NCBI GenBank assembly: GCA_934395135.1
Contig: CAKRRK010000019.1
Span: 1 to 26,583, forward strand
Direction of reading: 5' to 3'
Length of the DNA stretch: 26,583 bases
From: an uncultured Eubacteriales bacterium
GTDB lineage: Bacteria > Bacillota > Clostridia > Oscillospirales > Butyricicoccaceae
The notes beneath the pieces are model-generated. The model worked only from the letters and a program-made list of their open reading frames with translations, made no database searches and was not told the DNA's origin. Made by a program: the position numbers and the translations under genes. Of the stretch, positions 6,885 to 13,908 are shown piece after piece; within the stretch, counting starts at the first letter, position 1; the number at the start of each line of letters is the position of its first letter.

Positions 6885-7988
6885 ATGGCGAAAAAAACAA
6901 TTTTAGAGTACGAAACTGTGGAACTGGACGATGAAGCGTCCGCACTTGTTATCCTCGACCAGACCAAGTTGCCTGGGAAAACAGAAATTTTGCGTCTGAC
7001 AAAGCAGGAGGAGATCTGGAACGCCATTCATATCCTTCAGGTTCGCGGTGCGCCGGCCATCGGCGTTGCGGCGGCTATTGGCGTTTATCTTGCTGCCAAG
7101 GAAATCCAGACAGAAGACCCGGCGGAATTTTATCAGGCGTTTCAAAAGGCCAAAGCGTATCTTGCGTCATCCCGCCCCACGGCAGTCAATCTTTTTTGGG
7201 CCCTTGACCGAATGGAAAGCGTCGCCAAAAAAGAACTGGGCCGTCCGATACAGGAGATCAAGGAAGCGCTTCGCAGGGAAGCTGAGGCCATCCGGACGGA
7301 AGATATCTGGGTGTGCCAAAAGATCGGAGAATATGGTCTGACCCTGATAAAACCCGGCGACGGCCTTCTGACTCACTGCAACGCCGGCCAGCTGGCGACT
7401 GTAAAATATGGCACGGCGACGGCGCCGATGTACTTGGGACATTCCAGAGGGTATGGGTTTAAGATTTATTGCGACGAAACCCGTCCTCTGCTGCAGGGAG
7501 CGCGGCTGACAGCCTATGAATTGTCGGAAGCGGGAATGGACGTCACGCTGCTGTGCGACAATATGTCTGCGAGTTTGATGCGGACGGGCTGCATTCAGGC
7601 GGTGTTTGTAGGCTGTGACCGGGTAGCTGCAAACGGGGACGCGGCAAATAAAATCGGCACTTCTATGGCGGCGCTTGCCGCTAAACGGTATGGCATACCG
7701 TTTTATGTCTGCGCGCCTACGTCCACCATCGATCTTACCTGCAAGACGGGTGCGGACATTCACATTGAGCAGCGCAAACCAGAGGAAGTAACGGAAATGT
7801 GGTACCGGGAGCGGATGGCACCGGAATGCATCAAAGTCTTTAACCCGGCGTTTGATGTGACAGACGCGGATTTGATTTCCGGCATTGTAACGGAATACGG
7901 CGTGGCAAGACCGCCGTTTGCCAAATCCATCGAAGAAATATTTGCAAAAAAACAGAAGGCAGCGGAGAATGCCGGTCGGTTGGATTGA
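6885..7988 (+). CDS. mtnA: S-methyl-5-thioribose-1-phosphate isomerase
   Basis: This enzyme converts methylthioribose-1-phosphate to methylthioribulose-1-phosphate, the step after MtnK. The 367-residue length matches the family (eIF2B-alpha-like fold). The substrate-contact segment RGAPAIGVAAA lies near 54-64. The catalytic cysteine in THCNAG is at 165 and the catalytic aspartate in GCDR at 245. The start at 6885 follows GGGAGGA; an in-frame ATG at 6801 lies inside mtnK and was rejected. No dehydratase, enolase/phosphatase, dioxygenase or class II aldolase gene for later steps follows, because the operon ends in a terminator here. Confidence 0.95.
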   Translation: MAKKTILEYETVELDDEASALVILDQTKLPGKTEILRLTKQEEIWNAIHILQVRGAPAIGVAAAIGVYLAAKEIQTEDPAEFYQAFQKAKAYLASSRPTAVNLFWALDRMESVAKKELGRPIQEIKEALRREAEAIRTEDIWVCQKIGEYGLTLIKPGDGLLTHCNAGQLATVKYGTATAPMYLGHSRGYGFKIYCDETRPLLQGARLTAYELSEAGMDVTLLCDNMSASLMRTGCIQAVFVGCDRVAANGDAANKIGTSMAALAAKRYGIPFYVCAPTSTIDLTCKTGADIHIEQRKPEEVTEMWYRERMAPECIKVFNPAFDVTDADLISGIVTEYGVARPPFAKSIEEIFAKKQKAAENAGRLD

Positions 7989-7990
7989 AA

Positions 7991-8027
7991 CATAAAAAAA
8001 GAGACGATCATTCGTCTCTTTTTTATG
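7991..8027. terminator. Bidirectional terminator between mtnA and rplL
   Basis: A 13-bp stem, AAAAAAGAGACGA with TCGTCTCTTTTTT, closes a 4-base loop (TCAT). A-tracts and T-tracts on both sides give a T tail in each direction. It lies between the convergent mtnA and rplL genes, two bases after the mtnA stop and 12 bases from that of rplL. Confidence 0.9.
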
Positions 8028-8039
8028 TGCGGTATTTGC

Positions 8040-8420
8040 TTACTTAAGTTCCACCTTGGCGCCAGCTTCTTCCAGCTTCGCTTTGATTGCCTCTGCATCT
8101 TCCTTGGAAGCGTTTTCCTTAATGGTGGAAGGAGCGCCGTCAACCTTTTCCTTGGCTTCTTTCAGGCCAAGACCGGTAATTTCACGAACAGCCTTGATAA
8201 CATTGATCTTGGAAGAACCAGCTTCCGCCAGAACAACGGTAAACTCGGTCTGTTCTGCCGCCGCCGCACCGCCTTCTACTGCGCCGCCGGCAACTGCGCC
8301 AGCAACTGCAACCGGAGTTGCGGATACGCCGAATTCTTCTTCCAGTGCTTTTACAAGTTCGGAAAGCTCAAGAACTTTCAGTTCTTTGACAGCTTCGATG
8401 ATATCTGTAACCTTAGACAT
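8040..8420 (-). CDS. rplL: 50S ribosomal protein L7/L12
   Basis: This protein forms the multimeric acidic stalk of the large subunit that recruits and activates translational GTPases. The 126 residues show the usual order: an N-terminal L10-binding/dimerisation helix region (about 1-32), an Ala/Gly-rich flexible hinge (about 36-56), and a C-terminal factor-binding domain with GLGLKEAKEKVDGAP and the KEDAEAIKAKLEEAGA helix. The ATG has GGAGGA upstream. It follows rplJ after 54 bases and ends at a shared bidirectional terminator. Confidence 0.98.
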   Translation of the reverse strand: MSKVTDIIEAVKELKVLELSELVKALEEEFGVSATPVAVAGAVAGGAVEGGAAAAEQTEFTVVLAEAGSSKINVIKAVREITGLGLKEAKEKVDGAPSTIKENASKEDAEAIKAKLEEAGAKVELK

Positions 8421-8474
8421 AGTAACATTCCTCCGTCATTTTTTATTATAATAATTGGGGCAAATCCGCTGTAT

Positions 8475-9056
8475 TTATTCAGCGGCAGGTGCTTCTTCCG
8501 TGGTTTCTGCCGGAGCTTCCGCGGAAGCGATCAGTGTAGAAACCAGTGCGTCATCATTACCCTGGCCCTTTTCCGCAATTGCATTAAGCGCAATTGCCAG
8601 CTGCATAATAGGATAGTTGAAGCTGTACAGGGTCTGTGCGATGAGGGTTTCCTTGGACGGCATTTTGGCTAAAGCGACAACTTCTTTCTCGTCAATGACG
8701 TTGCCTTCCAGATAGCCGGCCTTGATCGTAAAGTTTTCGTGCTCCTTCGCATAATCGTTCAGAATTTTTGCAGGAGCGACGACATCGTCTGTTGTGCTGA
8801 TAGCGAGAGCAGTGGTGCCGCTGAGAACATCGTCCAGCCCTTCCAGACCGGCTTCCTTTGCGGCAAAACGAATCAAGGTGTTCTTGATAACTGCATAATC
8901 GACGCCCGCTTCACGAAGTTTGCGGCGAAGAATGGTATCATCTTCGACGGTAATGCCCTTATAGTCCACAAGGACGCCGGCCGGAGAATTCTTCAGCTTT
9001 TCTGCAAGGGAAGCAACAAATGCTTTCTTTTCTTCCAGAACCTTTGCGTTTGGCAT
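8475..9056 (-). CDS. rplJ: 50S ribosomal protein L10
   Basis: L10 anchors the L7/L12 stalk to 23S rRNA near the L11 region and represses its own operon by binding the leader mRNA. The protein has 193 residues, slightly longer than the ~165-175 of many homologues because of an acidic Ala/Glu-rich tail (EAPAETTEEAPAAE). The start MPNAKVLEEKK at 9056 follows GGAGGTG. An upstream in-frame extension to 9122 runs into the leader attenuator and was rejected. The gene is first in the rplJ-rplL operon. Confidence 0.97.
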   Translation of the reverse strand: MPNAKVLEEKKAFVASLAEKLKNSPAGVLVDYKGITVEDDTILRRKLREAGVDYAVIKNTLIRFAAKEAGLEGLDDVLSGTTALAISTTDDVVAPAKILNDYAKEHENFTIKAGYLEGNVIDEKEVVALAKMPSKETLIAQTLYSFNYPIMQLAIALNAIAEKGQGNDDALVSTLIASAEAPAETTEEAPAAE

Positions 9057-9206
9057 AATTTTCACCTCCGTTATATCAAAAATGCCCTCTTGTCCAAAGA
9101 CCAAGAGGGCATAACAAAACAACTAAATGGTTCGCTGTTATGTGCCGATCTCGGCAGGCGCTGCGCTTATAACTGAAACCAGTTACCTGCTGTCTTTGAA
9201 TCAAGC
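9057..9206 (-). promoter_or_regulatory. L10 leader: autoregulatory mRNA of the rplJL operon
   Basis: About 150 bases separate the predicted start site (~9206) from the rplJ ATG. The minus strand carries a conserved-looking segment beginning AAAGACAGCAGG, then paired GC-rich segments, as in known L10 leaders bound by the L10-(L12)4 complex. The 3' part is a terminator-like hairpin (listed separately). Assignment is by eye from position and sequence; a covariance search would confirm it. Confidence 0.75.
9078..9112 (-). terminator. Attenuator terminator in the L10 leader
   Basis: ATGCCCTCTTG and CAAGAGGGCAT form an 11-bp stem (9102-9112 with 9082-9092) with a 9-base loop. On the minus strand the stem is followed by a short T run. 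It lies 22 bases before the rplJ start, consistent with transcription attenuation by L10. Confidence 0.75.
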
Positions 9207-9212
9207 AAAAAC

Positions 9213-9241
9213 ATTCTATCAAAAAATTGGATAGTTGTCAA
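9213..9241 (-). promoter_or_regulatory. Promoter of the rplJ-rplL operon
   Basis: On the minus strand a perfect TTGACA (9241-9236), a 17-base spacer and TAGAAT (9218-9213) are visible. It sits 13 bases after the rplA stop codon, so rplJL has its own strong promoter in addition to possible read-through. Confidence 0.88.
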
Positions 9242-9254
9242 GCGGTTCGGGCAA

Positions 9255-9950
9255 TTAACCGTTCACTTTAATGGCGTTTACCTTAATGCCAGGACCCATT
9301 GTGGAAGCAACCACGCAGGACTTTACATACTGGCCTTTGGCCGCTGCCGGCTTTGCTTTGATGATGGCGCCCATTAAAGCGTCAAAGTTGTCCTGCAGCT
9401 TCTGCGTCCCGAACGAGGCTTTGCCAATGGGGCAATGGATGATATTCGTCTTGTCAAGACGATATTCGATCTTGCCGGCTTTGGATTCCTGAACGGCCTT
9501 AGCCACATCCATAGAAACAGTGCCGGCTTTTGGGTTTGGCATCAAGCCTTTGGGGCCAAGTACCCGGCCCAGACGGCCAACCAGACCCATCATATCCGGT
9601 GTTGCGATGACAACATCATAATCAAAGAAGTTTTCCTTCTGGATGCGTTCTACCATATCCTCTGCGCCAACGAAATCTGCGCCCGCCTGTTCCGCTTCGG
9701 TTGCTTTTTCACCCTTGGCAAATACCAGGACACGGACAGTTTTTCCGGTACCGTGGGGCAGCACGATGGCGCCGCGGACCTGCTGGTCTGCATGACGGGA
9801 GTCAACGCCCAGCTTAACATGAAGCTCAATTGTTTCGTCAAACTTCGCCTTGGCGGTGCTTACCACCATATCCAGTGCTTCGGTTGGGTCATACAACTTA
9901 GAGCGGTCGATAAGCTTGGCACTATCTACATATTTTTTACCTTTACGCAC
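9255..9950 (-). CDS. rplA: 50S ribosomal protein L1
   Basis: L1 binds 23S rRNA helices 76-78, forms the mobile L1 stalk that helps release E-site tRNA, and represses its own operon. The 231-residue length is standard. Visible family features are the N-terminal KKYVDSAKLIDRSKLYDP start, the LPHGTGK loop, and GRLGRVLGPKGLMPNPKAGT near 127-146. The start is GTG at 9950, preceded by GGAGGAAA. It follows rplK after 81 bases that include a possible L1-binding mRNA fold. Confidence 0.98.
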   Translation of the reverse strand: MRKGKKYVDSAKLIDRSKLYDPTEALDMVVSTAKAKFDETIELHVKLGVDSRHADQQVRGAIVLPHGTGKTVRVLVFAKGEKATEAEQAGADFVGAEDMVERIQKENFFDYDVVIATPDMMGLVGRLGRVLGPKGLMPNPKAGTVSMDVAKAVQESKAGKIEYRLDKTNIIHCPIGKASFGTQKLQDNFDALMGAIIKAKPAAAKGQYVKSCVVASTMGPGIKVNAIKVNG

Positions 9951-9965
9951 GAAAATTTCCTCCTT

Positions 9966-9998
9966 TAGTGGTTATTCGGGCTTGAAACCCTCCCACCA
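9966..9998 (-). promoter_or_regulatory. Possible L1-binding mRNA site between rplK and rplA
   Basis: On the minus strand GTGG, an inner GGG/CCC hairpin with loop TTTCAAG, and a distal CCAC can form two short stacked helices separated by an asymmetric loop, right before the rplA ribosome binding site. Translational repression by L1 at such a rRNA-mimicking fold is established for rplKA operons. This particular site is inferred from shape and place. Confidence 0.4.
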
Positions 9999-10031
9999 GA
10001 CGACATCATGCCGTCAAGTTGTAATTAAAAA

Positions 10032-10457
10032 TTATTCTTCTACGGTAATACCCATGCTGCGGGCGGTACCAGCGATCATACTCATTGCGGCTTCAATGTT
10101 GCCGGCATTGAGGTCTGGCAATTTGGTTTCAGCAATTTTGCGAAGGTCTTCCTTGCTGAGTTTCGCCACCTTAGTTTTGTTTGGTACTGCGCTGCCGCTT
10201 TCGATTTTGCAAGCTTTCTTGATCAGAACCGGAGCCGGCGGCGTTTTGGTGATGAAAGAGAAAGAACGGTCTGCATATACTGTGATAACGACCGGAATCA
10301 CCATACCCATATCATTTTTTGTACGCTCGTTGAATTCCTTGGTAAACGCCATGATGTTAACGCCATGCTGACCCAAAGCAGGACCTACCGGGGGAGCCGG
10401 GGTTGCCTTGCCTGCGGGAATCTGGAGCTTGATATAACCTACTACTTTCTGTGCCAC
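10032..10457 (-). CDS. rplK: 50S ribosomal protein L11
   Basis: L11 binds the GTPase-associated centre of 23S rRNA with L10 and is needed for factor-dependent GTP hydrolysis and stringent-response sensing. The 141-residue length is exactly typical. The N-terminal domain has KLQIPAGKATPAPPVGPALGQHG, with the proline-rich hinge. The C-terminal RNA-binding domain ends in GTARSMGITVEE. I chose the GTG at 10457 because AAGGAGGTG lies nine bases upstream. The longer in-frame reading from 10538 adds residues not found in L11. Confidence 0.98.
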   Translation of the reverse strand: MAQKVVGYIKLQIPAGKATPAPPVGPALGQHGVNIMAFTKEFNERTKNDMGMVIPVVITVYADRSFSFITKTPPAPVLIKKACKIESGSAVPNKTKVAKLSKEDLRKIAETKLPDLNAGNIEAAMSMIAGTARSMGITVEE

Positions 10458-10553
10458 GTTACGTTGCACCTCCTTAGAAAAAAATGTGGTAAATCGCGAG
10501 ACATAAAAATGTTCTCTCCCACTTGCCGTGGAAAACAAACAAACGATAAACGT

Positions 10554-11081
10554 TTATTCTTCGATTGCCTGTACCTGATCGAGTTCTAACTCGACCGGTG
10601 TTTCGCGGCCAAACATGGATACAGTGACGCGCACCATATTTTTGCCTGGCTCCAGGGCATCCACCGTGCCGATGAATCCATCCAGCGGCCCGTCGATGAC
10701 CTTCACATTGTCGCCGACTGCATAATTTGTTTCTACAGCCCGCTTTTCAACGCCCATTTTTTCCACCTCTTCATTGGTGAGGGGAAGGGGCTTGTTTGAG
10801 TTTGGTCCCACAAAGCCTGTACAACCGCGGGTGTTGCGGACCAAATACCAGCTTTCATCGGTCATAACCATCTTTACAAGAACATAGCCGGGGAAAAGCT
10901 TGCGCTCCACCTCTTTGGTTTTTCCGTCTTTCACTTCAACAACCGTTTCCACCGGGACTTTTACGTCGGTGATGAGGTCATAAAGCTTACGGTTTTCAAC
11001 GGCTTTTTCGATGGAAGAGGCTACTTTGTTTTCGTAGCCCGAGTATGTGTGCACCACATACCATTTCGCTGATTCTGACAT
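10554..11081 (-). CDS. nusG: Transcription termination/antitermination factor NusG
   Basis: NusG binds RNA polymerase through its NGN domain and couples it to Rho or ribosomes through its KOW domain. The 175 residues show the NGN domain (WYVVHTYSGYENKVA at 7-21, LFPGYVLVKM near 63-72, RNTRGCTGFVG) and a C-terminal KOW domain (VGDNVKVIDGPLDGFIGTV). The ATG has AAAGGA upstream. The gene follows secE after 26 bases, the standard secE-nusG-rplK order. Confidence 0.97.
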   Translation of the reverse strand: MSESAKWYVVHTYSGYENKVASSIEKAVENRKLYDLITDVKVPVETVVEVKDGKTKEVERKLFPGYVLVKMVMTDESWYLVRNTRGCTGFVGPNSNKPLPLTNEEVEKMGVEKRAVETNYAVGDNVKVIDGPLDGFIGTVDALEPGKNMVRVTVSMFGRETPVELELDQVQAIEE

Positions 11082-11107
11082 AGTCTGCTATCCTTTCTGT
11101 TTAACGG

Positions 11108-11365
11108 TTAGGAAAACAGCTGGAAAAGCCCACTAATACCCAGGTTGAACACAAAATCCGCAATCCAGATAATGACTCCGATAATTGCGATGGTGAGAAT
11201 AACGACACCGGTATTGTTTACCACCTGTTTTTTATCTGGCCAAACAACTTTTTTGACTTCGCTTTTTAAATCGCGACCCCATTTACCGATGCGAGCAATT
11301 ACAGAGGGCTTTTGGGCTTTGGCTGGTTTTTTTGCGCCAGCTACGGCCTTTTCCTGTTCTGACAT
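11108..11365 (-). CDS. secE: Preprotein translocase subunit SecE
   Basis: SecE clamps the SecY channel of the Sec translocase in the cytoplasmic membrane. The 85-residue single-span form is typical of Gram-positive bacteria. A basic Ala/Lys/Pro-rich N-terminus is followed by the amphipathic helix with the conserved LKSEVKKVVWPDKKQV, then one membrane span (about 54-78). The ribosome binding site is AAAGGGTG. The gene lies between rpmG and nusG. Confidence 0.95.
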   Translation of the reverse strand: MSEQEKAVAGAKKPAKAQKPSVIARIGKWGRDLKSEVKKVVWPDKKQVVNNTGVVILTIAIIGVIIWIADFVFNLGISGLFQLFS

Positions 11366-11392
11366 GAAGCTACACCCTTTCTCTGGTCCAAA

Positions 11393-11542
11393 CTACTTGG
11401 ATTCACGATGCAAAGTATGCTTCTTGCAGAAACGGCAATACTTATTCATCTCAAGACGGTCTGGAGTGTTTTTTTTGTTTTTCATAGTGTTGTAATTTCT
11501 TTGCTTACATTCGGTACAAGCTAATGTTACCTTTACACGCAT
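11393..11542 (-). CDS. rpmG: 50S ribosomal protein L33
   Basis: This 49-residue protein of the large subunit has zinc-ribbon cysteines: CTEC at 9-12 and CRFC at 35-38, so it is the zinc-binding (C+) type. It starts MRVKVTLAC and ends in KKHTLHRESK. The ATG is preceded by AAGGAGGTG at eight bases. It is first in the rpmG-secE-nusG-rplK-rplA transcript, 27 bases before secE. Zinc-containing L33 is often replaced by a zinc-free paralogue under Zur control, but no paralogue is in this window. Confidence 0.95.
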   Translation of the reverse strand: MRVKVTLACTECKQRNYNTMKNKKNTPDRLEMNKYCRFCKKHTLHRESK

Positions 11543-11580
11543 TCTAACGGCACCTCCTTAAAATTTGCCTCCCTTTGCAG

Positions 11581-11613
11581 AAAAAAGTCCGGTTTTTACC
11601 AATTAAAACCGGG
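11581..11613 (-). terminator. Possible attenuator hairpin in the rpmG leader
   Basis: On the minus strand CCGGTTTT (11612-11605) pairs with AAAACCGG (11596-11589) around an 8-base loop, and is followed two bases later by six T residues (11586-11581). It lies between the promoter at 11643-11671 and the rpmG ribosome binding site, so it would act as an early terminator rather than a gene-end terminator. Confidence 0.5.
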
Positions 11614-11642
11614 CAAAAAAAATACCCTGCATAGGTTCTATT

Positions 11643-11671
11643 ATTATAGCACACGAAAAATGCAAGGTCAA
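11643..11671 (-). promoter_or_regulatory. Promoter of the rpmG-secE-nusG-rplKA operon
   Basis: On the minus strand TTGACC (11671-11666), a 17-base spacer and a perfect TATAAT (11648-11643) are visible. Initiation near 11636 gives a ~94-base leader. Confidence 0.9.
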
Positions 11672-11965
11672 CAGTTTCGTTCACATTTTTTTATGAAAAA
11701 ACGCACTATTTTGCAAAAAGTAAATTCCATCGAGCCTTTTAATGCTGCAATCCCCAAATGGGTTGAAAAATCTGGAAAATGACAGGAGAAACTGTGCCGT
11801 GCGGTCTTGGAATCCGGCGCCGCCTCAGAGACTTTGTTGGAAAATCACAGGGAATGCATTTTAAAACCGGAGCATTTGTGCTATGATACTGCATAGATGC
11901 TATGGTTTTCCGACGGCAGGGGAATCTTCCGGCTGCCGGTTTGGAAAATGGAAAGGATGCTGCGC

Positions 11966-12382
11966 ATGAAAATGATAGGAATCGATTATGGAGACGCCCG
12001 TACCGGAATTTCAATTTCCGATCCCACCGGTTTTTTGGCGGGATCGCCGCAGGTAATTCGGGAGTGGAACCGGGAAAGACTGTTGGAACGGCTGCTGGAG
12101 ATCATTGCGGAAGAGCGCGTCGAACAGATTGTGCTGGGACTGCCCAAAAATATGGACGGAACAGAGGGGGAACGGGCGCAAAAAAGCCGGGAACTGGGAC
12201 AAGCTCTTGCCGAACGCTCCGGCGTACCTTTGGCCTTTTGGGACGAACGGCAAACCACAGTGGCAGCCCATGCCATTTTGCATGCCGCAGGAAAGAAAAT
12301 GAAGCGGCATAAGGAATCGGTGGATGCGGTAGCGGCCTCTCTGATTTTGCAGGGCTATCTGGATGCAAACAGAGGACGATGA
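11966..12382 (+). CDS. ruvX: Holliday junction resolvase-like protein RuvX (YqgF)
   Basis: This 138-residue RNase-H-fold nuclease of the YqgF/RuvX family is linked to Holliday-junction resolution and 16S pre-rRNA 5'-end processing. Visible motifs are GIDYGDARTGIS near 4-15 (metal-binding aspartate), LGLPKNMDGTEG, WDERQTT near 92-98, and the C-terminal DAVAASLILQGYLD with another acidic ligand. I chose the ATG at 11966 because AAAGGA lies eight bases upstream; an in-frame ATG further upstream at 11951 and a longer frame to 11897 were less likely. A TATGAT at 11882 may be its -10 box, but the -35 is poor. It stands alone, without the usual alaS or DUF1292 neighbours. Confidence 0.92.
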   Translation: MKMIGIDYGDARTGISISDPTGFLAGSPQVIREWNRERLLERLLEIIAEERVEQIVLGLPKNMDGTEGERAQKSRELGQALAERSGVPLAFWDERQTTVAAHAILHAAGKKMKRHKESVDAVAASLILQGYLDANRGR

Positions 12383-12814
12383 AAAGCAAAAATGGATTAG
12401 CGTCATAAGTACAAGGTACATTTCGGATCAAAATGGTTCCTTTGCGGTGCTGCTTCTGCAGCTGCAACACCAATTCCAGAAGAAACAGGAGGAAGAATCA
12501 GTGTGCTTTACAGAGCGACAGCCTCGCTTGGGAATTCGCTCGTTTACGGTTCCATTTGCCAGCGGCAATCGTCCAAATCAGCGGCCGCAGACGGTTTTCA
12601 CCCCTTGGGATTGGGGTGCGGCGCGCGGCAGATGGAACTGTTTTATGCGCTTGATTTGGGGACAGTATGTCCCTGCATCAACGTTTTAAATTATGGATGA
12701 GGCCGCAGGACACATTGGAAGCGTCTCTGACGCAAGAAGAAATGTGGGCGAAAAAAAGCATCGCCTATTTGCGAACAGGGATTCCTCAGAAATCGAAACC
12801 GCAGATAACAACAA
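12383..12814. other. Intergenic region between ruvX and the TauE pair, with no certain gene
   Basis: About 430 bases hold no gene I recognise and no clear terminator for ruvX. The only candidate is a short GTG frame at 12503-12700 (separate entry). No repeat or RNA element stood out. Confidence 0.4.
12503..12700 (+). CDS. Candidate small hypothetical protein (65 residues)
   Basis: A GTG at 12503 is preceded by AGGAGGAAGAATCA, a good ribosome binding site at normal spacing, and the frame is open to a TGA at 12698. The product has four cysteines, no signal peptide or membrane span, and matches no family I know. The evidence is only the ribosome binding site. It may be a decayed gene or chance. 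Confidence 0.22.
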   Translation: MLYRATASLGNSLVYGSICQRQSSKSAAADGFHPLGLGCGARQMELFYALDLGTVCPCINVLNYG

Positions 12815-12856
12815 TGAAAAACGGGCAGCCGTTTCGGTTGTTCTCCGATTTGCCCG
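12815..12856 (-). terminator. Intrinsic terminator after the TauE/SafE gene pair
   Basis: On the minus strand CGGGCA (12856-12851) pairs with TGCCCG (12827-12822), with an inner CGG/CCG pairing. Five T residues (12821-12817) follow. It lies 28 bases after the stop codon of the second TauE-like gene. Confidence 0.65.
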
Positions 12857-12884
12857 CGCCTTTTTGCCTGGGGACTTTGTGGCA

Positions 12885-13277
12885 TCAGGATTTGAAATCC
12901 GCTTCGGCCCCGCTTTGTTTTTCGGATTTCTTTTTGTAAAACAATTCTTTGATGCCGATATACAGCAGGAGAAATCCAAAACACCGTTTTAAAATGGAAA
13001 CGTCTGTGCCTGCCGCCAGCAAGGAACCGAATACCGCGGTAACGGAGCCGGCGATGCCGCACAGCAGAATTGCCTTTTTATCAATCATGTTGTTTTTGAT
13101 ATGGGATGCCAGGGCCGGCGGGGCGCATACGATGAAATACAAAAGGTTAATCCCTGCCGCGGTAAACTGGTTAATCCCCGCGAAGGCGGTGAGATAAAGC
13201 ATCAAAAGAGAGCCGCCGCCGATGCCAAAGCCGGAAAGGATGCCGGTCAGAAGCCCAACCACAATACCGATTACCAT
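12885..13277 (-). CDS. Half-size TauE/SafE family membrane protein, second of pair
   Basis: TauE/SafE proteins are membrane exporters or permeases for sulfite, sulfoacetate and related organosulfur anions; full-length members have about 250 residues and eight spans. This one has 130 residues and about four hydrophobic segments, starting VVGLLTGILSGFGIGGGSLLM, which holds the family GxGGG-type loop. A basic KKKSEKQ tail ends it. Its ATG overlaps the stop of the upstream gene in the sequence ATGGTAA, so translation is probably coupled. It looks like one half of a transporter whose other half is the preceding gene. The substrate is unknown. Confidence 0.85.
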   Translation of the reverse strand: MVIGIVVGLLTGILSGFGIGGGSLLMLYLTAFAGINQFTAAGINLLYFIVCAPPALASHIKNNMIDKKAILLCGIAGSVTAVFGSLLAAGTDVSILKRCFGFLLLYIGIKELFYKKKSEKQSGAEADFKS

Positions 13278-13633
13278 CCAAACACCGCCTTTAAACCGCC
13301 ATACAGGATTAGAGCGCCGAAGATACGGTGAAGAAAAGCAAGGGAAAGCTTTTGAAACAGCTTTCCGGAAATAAGCCCGCCGGCGGCACCGCCGATGAGA
13401 TAAGGCAGGGCGGCTTGGACATCAATGCCGCTTTTTATACCATAAATGACCGCAGATACCACGCAGATGGGCAGAATTACGCCTACAGACGTGGCAAATG
13501 CGGTTTTTTCCTTCATTTTGCTCCAGGAAATAAACAGCGGCACCAAAAACAGGCCGCCGCCGGAACCGAAAAAACCGTTGGCAAGCCCGGCAAGACCGCC
13601 GGTTACAATGAGTTTGGTTTGTTCTTTTTTCAA
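13271..13633 (-). CDS. Half-size TauE/SafE family membrane protein, first of pair
   Basis: This 120-residue protein has about four hydrophobic segments and the family motif FFGSGGGLFLVPLF near 21-34, parallel to the GIGGG loop of its partner. The start is a TTG at 13633 with AGAGGTGA upstream. The stop overlaps the partner's ATG by seven bases. Two halves with similar loops in overlapping genes suggest a heterodimer equivalent to one full-length TauE/SafE protein. A frameshift-split gene is less likely, because each half has its own start, ribosome binding site and family motif. Confidence 0.85.
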   Translation of the reverse strand: MKKEQTKLIVTGGLAGLANGFFGSGGGLFLVPLFISWSKMKEKTAFATSVGVILPICVVSAVIYGIKSGIDVQAALPYLIGGAAGGLISGKLFQKLSLAFLHRIFGALILYGGLKAVFGW

Positions 13634-13676
13634 CCGGTATCACCTCTTTGTCATAGCATTTGAAGGAAGAAAAGGA

Positions 13677-13705
13677 ATTATGCGCATTGTTTTCCGCATT
13701 TTCAG
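13677..13705 (-). promoter_or_regulatory. Weak candidate promoter of the TauE/SafE pair
   Basis: On the minus strand CTGAAA (13705-13700), 17 bases, and CATAAT (13682-13677) are present about 44 bases before the TTG start. Both boxes deviate from consensus. The rest of the 13634-13836 gap shows nothing else clear. Confidence 0.3.
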
Positions 13706-13836
13706 TGAAAACGGCAGTTTTCCATGGCAGGCTTTGTTCGAAACAAGCAGGAATGCCCGGGCGCGTAAGACATGGAGATGCATGCCGGAAGTTTGCACTA
13801 TGCCGCTGCGGCCGGCCTGGGTTTTCAAATGCCGGG

Positions 13837-13862
13837 AAAAACGCCTCCCTTCCGGGAGGCGT
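13837..13862 (-). terminator. Intrinsic terminator after the HxlR gene
   Basis: ACGCCTCCC (13841-13849) pairs with GGGAGGCGT (13854-13862) around TTCC. On the minus strand it is followed by T residues. It lies 46 bases after the hxlR-family stop codon. Confidence 0.8.
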
Positions 13863-13908
13863 TCGATTTAAAACTTGGAGACGGGGAGAAACCTCCTCTG
13901 ATTTTCTG

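Noticed and set aside
12935..12951. Fourth copy of the recombination core inside the second TauE gene
   Set aside because: Only an 11-base part (AACAATTCTTT) matches; the rest of the core differs, so chance is likely.
13271..13277. Frameshift splitting one TauE/SafE gene
   Set aside because: Each half carries its own start, ribosome binding site and family loop, and the ATGGTAA overlap is typical of translational coupling. It is kept only as a point to check by resequencing.
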